9,670 nt of DNA from JADFNO01 sp965369945. Its GTDB lineage: Bacteria; Planctomycetota; Phycisphaerae; Phycisphaerales; SM1A02. Of this stretch, positions 6,537-9,670 are shown piece after piece. The DNA is taken from contig CBDUST010000164.1 in assembly GCA_965369945.1 (NCBI GenBank), positions 1-9,670 of the forward strand. Reading direction: 5' to 3'. The translations under genes were made by a program, and so were the position numbers. Under the pieces are notes generated by a model that ran no database searches, was not told the DNA's origin, and saw only the letters and a list, made by a program, of their open reading frames with translations. Numbering within the stretch: position 1 is the stretch's first letter; each line of letters opens with the position of its first letter.

Positions 6537-6758
6537 CTATGACCCAACGTAGCGGTACTCAATTCTCGCAGATCGTGGCTCTACAGATTTCGCGAGATCT
6601 AGCTCAGCAGGGCTTCGGTAGTCGACACGGTAATAGGGCCAAAGCACTGTCGGCAACCTACCAAGATCCTCGTCAAAATGTTCCGGGTACCCCGGAAAAA
6701 AGCGAGCCCTGGCGCTCAGCTGCTCGTCCATACAAACGTGTACTTTTTTCGTAGCCAT
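6537..6758 (-). CDS. Possible small protein downstream of the Schlafen-like gene
   Basis: This is a 73-residue open frame on the minus strand starting MATKKVHVCMDEQL. The ATG at 6758 is favoured because GAAAGGA lies about nine bases upstream, and a TATACT -10-like box sits near 6797-6802. The product is mixed acidic/basic and rich in Tyr, Pro and Trp (FFPGYPEHFDEDLG, VLWPYYRVDYRSPAELD). It has no membrane helix, and I recognise no family. It follows the Schlafen-like gene by 63 bases on the same strand and could be its partner. The opposite strand also has an open frame here, but that one has no ribosome-binding site and unnatural composition. The short length and lack of recognisable motifs keep confidence low. 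Confidence 0.42.
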   Translation of the reverse strand: MATKKVHVCMDEQLSARARFFPGYPEHFDEDLGRLPTVLWPYYRVDYRSPAELDLAKSVEPRSARIEYRYVGS

Positions 6759-6821
6759 GTTCGGATTCCTTTCCATAGCCGCACAAACGACGTTCAAGTA
6801 TAAAAACATTTCGCCGACATT

Positions 6822-8234
6822 CTATTCGCCAAAGTATTTCTTTCTTCGGATCTCTTTATACTCGTCGATCTTGCTGACGTCGAGCGAAATAGTTCGGTTG
6901 CCCTCTCGTACAGGAATCTGATTATCGATATCAAATAGCTCGTCAGGGGGTGGGTGCTCTATTTGCAACACTGCCAAGGTTCTGCTGCCAATCTCAACTG
7001 GTTTTATCTCAATCCAATGCATGGGGTTGAGTCGTCCTCGGACGTGAGATTTGATCAGGTCAGTAAGCTGCCGCTGATATGTGTCCCAGTCGCGAAATCC
7101 CTTCTCAATCTCGATACCAATCGCCACATACTCTTCGCCCCCAGGGAATTCGGTAAGCTTGTCGAGAGACGACTTGAATCTGCTTTTCTCTAGCAGCCCG
7201 ACCACAACTTCTCCGCCCGAAGAGTTCAACAACGCGGCAGTAGCTCGTAGCACGCCTTCCTTCGCAACCTTTTTGCTCGCATAGAGTTCACCGCCGCCTT
7301 TAAAGTATCTCTCCAGATCGGTACGCACGGATGCTTTAGCCTCGAAGTTCGGGCCTTCCTTAGCCTCCAGATACACCACAGGTTGTTTAGTTACCGACGG
7401 CGGCTTCCCGGATCGACTTTCAATACGAAGATGCTCGGTTTGGAAGAATGACTTCTTGCCGCCTCCAGTGACAAGCATCGTCTCCGTCTTCACATTGTGT
7501 TCGAGCCCCTGCTTATTAATGTGATCGAGGAAATGAGTAGATATCTTCTCGTAGTCCTCATGTCGCACTTTAGCTTTGATGAGGACTTGGTTCATGCCAT
7601 AGCCGAGATAAACTGCAAGATCCTTGATATAGCGAGATCGTGAGTAATCGTTCACTAGAGATCGTACAAGCGCCTTGGTCTTCTCTACGTCTAGGCTGCC
7701 AAGCACGCCTGGTAGGAAAAGGAAGAATCGAATGCCTGTTTCATCTGGATACCGACGAAGCAGGCTACCAGATACAGCTTGGTCGATGAGCTTTCGATCT
7801 CGCGAACCGGAGTTGACAGCCTGAATCAGGCCGATATCGGGGAAATCGGCAAGTTCAGGATGCAGAAAGCAAGTCGGATTGCTACGGTCCTTCCAGAGCC
7901 AGTGATAGAAGGTATCGGTTACGAAGAAGGGATGCATCTGATGAAGATGATACGGGCGAAAGAGAGCTTCGAGCTCCGGACAGAGATTATCGAAGTTCAA
8001 CGTTGAAGGGATCCACATGCGGAGCAGAATGTCGCTGCCCCCATATATCTCGTATCTACGATAACTGGAAATTCTACTCTGTCGCAAATAGTCGTCCAAG
8101 GTGGAAACTATTTGGTCCTGATCGTAGGTCGGAGTAAAGGACAAGCGAAAATAGCAGAGTGATTCACGAAGCCAGTGGCGGTGAACGTCGTCATGCCACA
8201 CGTATCTGGGAATCTGACTCTTAGACTTCGCCAT
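6822..8234 (-). CDS. Schlafen/AlbA_2-domain protein with a two-part N-terminal region
   Basis: The first in-frame ATG (8234) gives 470 residues; the frame extends further to a TTG at 8366 but without a ribosome-binding site. The C-terminal half is a Schlafen-type AlbA_2 (putative DNA-binding) domain. It has GPNFEAKAS (294-302; Glu298, Lys300), GVLRATAALLNSSGGEVVVG (327-346) with the hallmark N-S-x-GG-E/x-hhhG, IGIEIE, then WIEIKPVEI and a final PVREGNRTISLDVSKIDEYK (441-460) resembling the V.R.GN.t..l...e. ending of the family. The N-terminal half has two stretches with a similar hydrophobic rhythm, RRYEIYGGSDILLRMWIP (about 59-76) and IKDLAVYLGYGMNQVLIKAKV (203-223), which look like ferredoxin-type (Lrp/RAM-like) sensor domains; this is tentative. 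Related domains bind or cleave nucleic acids in regulation and defence. Base use is more AT-rich than in the left cluster. Confidence 0.75.
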   Translation of the reverse strand: MAKSKSQIPRYVWHDDVHRHWLRESLCYFRLSFTPTYDQDQIVSTLDDYLRQSRISSYRRYEIYGGSDILLRMWIPSTLNFDNLCPELEALFRPYHLHQMHPFFVTDTFYHWLWKDRSNPTCFLHPELADFPDIGLIQAVNSGSRDRKLIDQAVSGSLLRRYPDETGIRFFLFLPGVLGSLDVEKTKALVRSLVNDYSRSRYIKDLAVYLGYGMNQVLIKAKVRHEDYEKISTHFLDHINKQGLEHNVKTETMLVTGGGKKSFFQTEHLRIESRSGKPPSVTKQPVVYLEAKEGPNFEAKASVRTDLERYFKGGGELYASKKVAKEGVLRATAALLNSSGGEVVVGLLEKSRFKSSLDKLTEFPGGEEYVAIGIEIEKGFRDWDTYQRQLTDLIKSHVRGRLNPMHWIEIKPVEIGSRTLAVLQIEHPPPDELFDIDNQIPVREGNRTISLDVSKIDEYKEIRRKKYFGE

Positions 8235-8370
8235 TGCTGCATTCCACTGGAGCAGGGTTAGATCCAAACCCTCGCTGGGAAGTAGCCGAAGAAGCGTCAG
8301 CGGGTGATGACCCACAGACAGTGATCCGGAGAGCTTCCCATAGGTGTCCTCGCGATCGGTGGCCAAGAGC

Positions 8371-8398
8371 AGTGTAGCTGATAGGCGGAATGAGGCAA
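8371..8398 (-). promoter_or_regulatory. Candidate promoter for the Schlafen-like gene
   Basis: Read on the minus strand, TTGCCT (8398-8393) and TACACT (8376-8371) are separated by 16 bases, each matching the sigma-70 consensus at four of six positions. Transcription starting near 8363 would exclude the longer TTG start at 8366 and support the ATG at 8234, leaving a leader of over 100 bases. The match is weak and the assignment tentative. Confidence 0.25.
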
Positions 8399-8448
8399 GG
8401 CGGGATACGGGGTGTGTCGCAGCCCGATCCTCCTTTCATATCATCTCG

Positions 8449-8601
8449 CTACCGCACTTCATCCAATCGCTTCCACCGATACCAGTCCCGAAGCCCGAGC
8501 TCCTCAGCCCAAGCATCGATAGCCTGAACGTCACGGCGATAGCCAGGCTCCTCGACGGCAAGTAGACGCTCACGGACTCGACGATGCCTCCTGCATCGAT
8601 G
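8449..8601 (-). pseudogene. Decayed gene remnant (C-terminal 50 codons)
   Basis: The minus-strand frame ending at the TAG 8451-8449 reads RERLLAVEEPGYRRDVQAID, then AWAEELGLRDWYRWKRLDEVR. It has protein-like charge alternation and GC-biased third positions. There is no start codon in this frame, and an in-frame TGA lies at 8604-8602. In the neighbouring minus frame just upstream the sequence reads VTCIGDIDAGGIVESV, which would join smoothly to this tail by one frameshift near 8577-8590. A TAG precedes that segment too. The fragment therefore looks like the 3' end of a gene broken by stops and a frameshift. I cannot name the family; GDID could be part of a TOPRIM- or nuclease-type acidic motif, but that is speculation. 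Confidence 0.4.
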
Positions 8602-8619
8602 TCACCTATGCAGGTGACA
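8583..8619. repeat. Two adjacent inverted repeats
   Basis: CGATGC (8582-8587) with GCATCG (8593-8598) flanks a five-base loop. Immediately after, TGTCACCT (8600-8607) with AGGTGACA (8612-8619) is a perfect eight-pair stem around ATGC. Two back-to-back hairpins without T-runs look more like protein-binding sites or the foot of a lost mobile sequence than a terminator. Confidence 0.5.
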
Positions 8620-9230
8620 CCCTAGTAGCCGACAAACCGGCGATCCGGGTTGTGCGTCCCGAAAACGTCATCCGACGCCGGAATCGGGATCGCGAGCGGA
8701 GACCTTGGACACTCCAAAGTAGCGGACAACAGACAGTCGGGCATCGTGGCGGTGGAGACCGGCTGGTTCTTCGTCACAGCGCGCGGAGCGGCGGCATGGG
8801 AATGTCGATCGAGAGCGGGGTCAAGCGGCACATTGGTATGTGTTGTGGAGTCCGCCGAGGACAGGCGAACTCACGACGCGCCCTCCAACGAGAAAGCCTT
8901 CGGGAAATCACCGGCGCAACTGACCTTAATGCGCGCGGCGTATTGACAACATAATCCCGATTCTGGGACCTGTCAACACACCGGTCCGACACGAACGAAC
9001 TAATCACAGCTAGGTAAGCCGCGAGCATACACCCACGGGAATCATTTCCGCATCCGACGTCACAGGCTCGAGAACATTGACTACTACTGAGATCGGGTGA
9101 TAGACATCTTTTGGGTCAACGGCCAGGTTGCAAACTAACCTGTTGCCAAATCGGATCGGCCTCCGGGCTGAGCAACGGGAGGTCAGTATCCAGCGTCGCC
9201 GCGATCGAGCAACAGCTGGATGTAAGCTTT
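8620..9230. other. Region of about 600 bases without a convincing gene
   Basis: Several short open frames exist on both strands, but none has a ribosome-binding site with protein-like composition. What can be seen are inverted repeats. TTGACA (8943-8948)/TGTCAA (8971-8976) encloses TCCC/GGGA (8955-8958/8965-8968). CAGGTT (9124-9129)/AACCTG (9137-9142) is extended by GGC/GCC across a two-base bulge. The stretch may be a degraded insertion, consistent with the broken frame to its left. Confidence 0.4.
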
Positions 9231-9268
9231 AGCGGGACTCGTTCGGGGTTCGAGTCCTCTGGCGGGCA
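9231..9268 (+). tRNA. tRNA 3'-end-like fragment, candidate attachment site
   Basis: TTCGAGT (9249-9255) matches the invariant TTCRANN loop of tRNA. It is flanked by CGGGG and CCTCT, a T-stem with four pairs (one G-T) and one mismatch. GGCGGGC then A (9261-9268) would be the 3' acceptor strand and discriminator base. No matching 5' half (GCCCGCC, D-arm, anticodon arm) is found upstream, so it is a fragment at best. Tyrosine integrases commonly use tRNA 3' ends and leave such partial copies. Alternative: a simple hairpin, since GGACTCG (9235-9241) pairs perfectly with CGAGTCC (9251-9257). Confidence 0.35.
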
Positions 9269-9512
9269 TATTCTGAAAAGATCCTCGTTGGGGCGTCAGT
9301 GGGGTCTTGTGTGATTCCGTGCGCTGTCGCTGAGGGCTAATCTGTGACTTGTGCCCCTTCTCCGATCCATGCTTCATCCCGAATCAACCTTCATCGCATT
9401 CGATGTCGCGAATCGGGTTCGCCGGTAGCCGAACGAGGTCGGACGCTAGCGCCAACATCAACCGATCCGAACAATCCGACAACCACGATTCTGCTGATAC
9501 CATACGAGTCCA
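9269..9512. other. Gene-free leader before hsdM
   Basis: About 240 bases between the tRNA-like fragment and the hsdM start. No gene is supported. No convincing -35/-10 pair was found by eye, and the ATG at 9513 lacks a Shine-Dalgarno sequence, so the transcript may be leaderless or start close to the gene. Confidence 0.35.
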
Positions 9513-9670
9513 ATGGCCAAGAAAAGACGCAAGAAGAAAGTGCCTGCGAAGCCGTCGAATAACGGACACGCCGAACTGATCCGTTCTCTGTGGGAGGCGG
9601 CCGTCGCCCTCCGTGGTTCGATCGAGCCCGCCGATTACAAGCGGTACGTGCTCCCACTAATCTTCCTCCG
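9513..9670 (+). CDS. hsdM: Type I restriction-modification methyltransferase subunit (HsdM), N-terminus, cut by window edge
   Basis: The first 52 residues are visible before the window ends. A very basic leader (MAKKRRKKKVPAK) is followed by HAELIRSLWEAAVALRGSIE and PADYKRYVLPLIFLR. The LW.aA..LRG.i.p.dYK.yVLplIFl pattern is the hallmark start of the HsdM helical N-terminal domain. ATG 9513 is the only available start because an in-frame TGA lies at 9495-9497. HsdM with HsdS methylates adenine at bipartite sites, and with HsdR forms the restriction complex in the cytoplasm. hsdS and hsdR would be expected just beyond the right edge (family knowledge). The gene lacks an obvious ribosome-binding site. 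Together with the Schlafen-like gene it points to a defence island. Confidence 0.9.
   Translation, partial: MAKKRRKKKVPAKPSNNGHAELIRSLWEAAVALRGSIEPADYKRYVLPLIFL

Noticed and set aside
8234..8366. N-terminal extension of the Schlafen-like protein from TTG 8366
   Set aside because: The frame is open but no ribosome-binding site precedes it, and the candidate promoter would start transcription at about the same place; the ATG at 8234 is simpler.
8652..8954. 100-codon + strand frame rich in arginine
   Set aside because: It has Arg/Gly/Ser-biased composition, no ribosome-binding site and no motif; it is likely a chance frame in GC-rich DNA.
9124..9142. CAGGTT-loop-AACCTG as a tRNA anticodon arm
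   Set aside because: The seven-base loop lacks the T before and purines after an anticodon, and no D-arm or acceptor fits around it.
9183..9377. Minus-strand frame containing ARGLEPRT
   Set aside because: This peptide is the classic artefact of translating the complement of a tRNA T-arm; it supports the tRNA-like fragment and not a protein.
1..9670. CRISPR array
   Set aside because: No regularly spaced repeats of CRISPR length are seen anywhere in the window.

Overview
The window is GC-rich bacterial DNA carrying mobile-element and defence-type genes. Gene style and the xis/int layout suggest a planctomycete-like bacterium, but that is inference; nothing here fixes the taxon.

Left part (1-4793, all + strand): a tightly packed run of seven genes. 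In order they are the C-terminal part of a HerA/FtsK-type pumping ATPase with a winged-helix tail, a small PD-(D/E)XK nuclease-like protein, a small two-helix membrane protein, a GrpE-like exchange factor, an Hsp70 (DnaK-like) chaperone without its helical lid, a von Willebrand factor A (VWA) protein with an intact metal site, and a second small membrane protein. Three junctions are ATGA stop/start overlaps, so this reads as one operon or two coupled ones. Together it looks like a DNA-handling pair plus a private chaperone/exchange-factor pair plus a metal-dependent adhesion domain and membrane anchors. It resembles a conflict or mobile-element module that I cannot assign to a named system.

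Middle (4852-6374, + strand): a small excisionase-like helix-turn-helix gene followed by a tyrosine recombinase with all catalytic residues. This marks the left block as probable cargo of an integrative element.

Right part (6375-9670): composition becomes visibly more AT-rich and the genes switch to the minus strand. A Schlafen/AlbA-type putative DNA-binding protein (6822-8234) is followed downstream by a possible small gene (6537-6758). Upstream of it lie a short decayed coding remnant (8449-8601) and about 900 bases without a convincing gene. That stretch holds several inverted repeats and a sequence resembling the 3' end of a tRNA (9231-9268), a candidate attachment site. At the right edge (9513 onward) begins a type I restriction-modification methyltransferase subunit, HsdM. 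The whole window therefore looks like an accessory/defence island.
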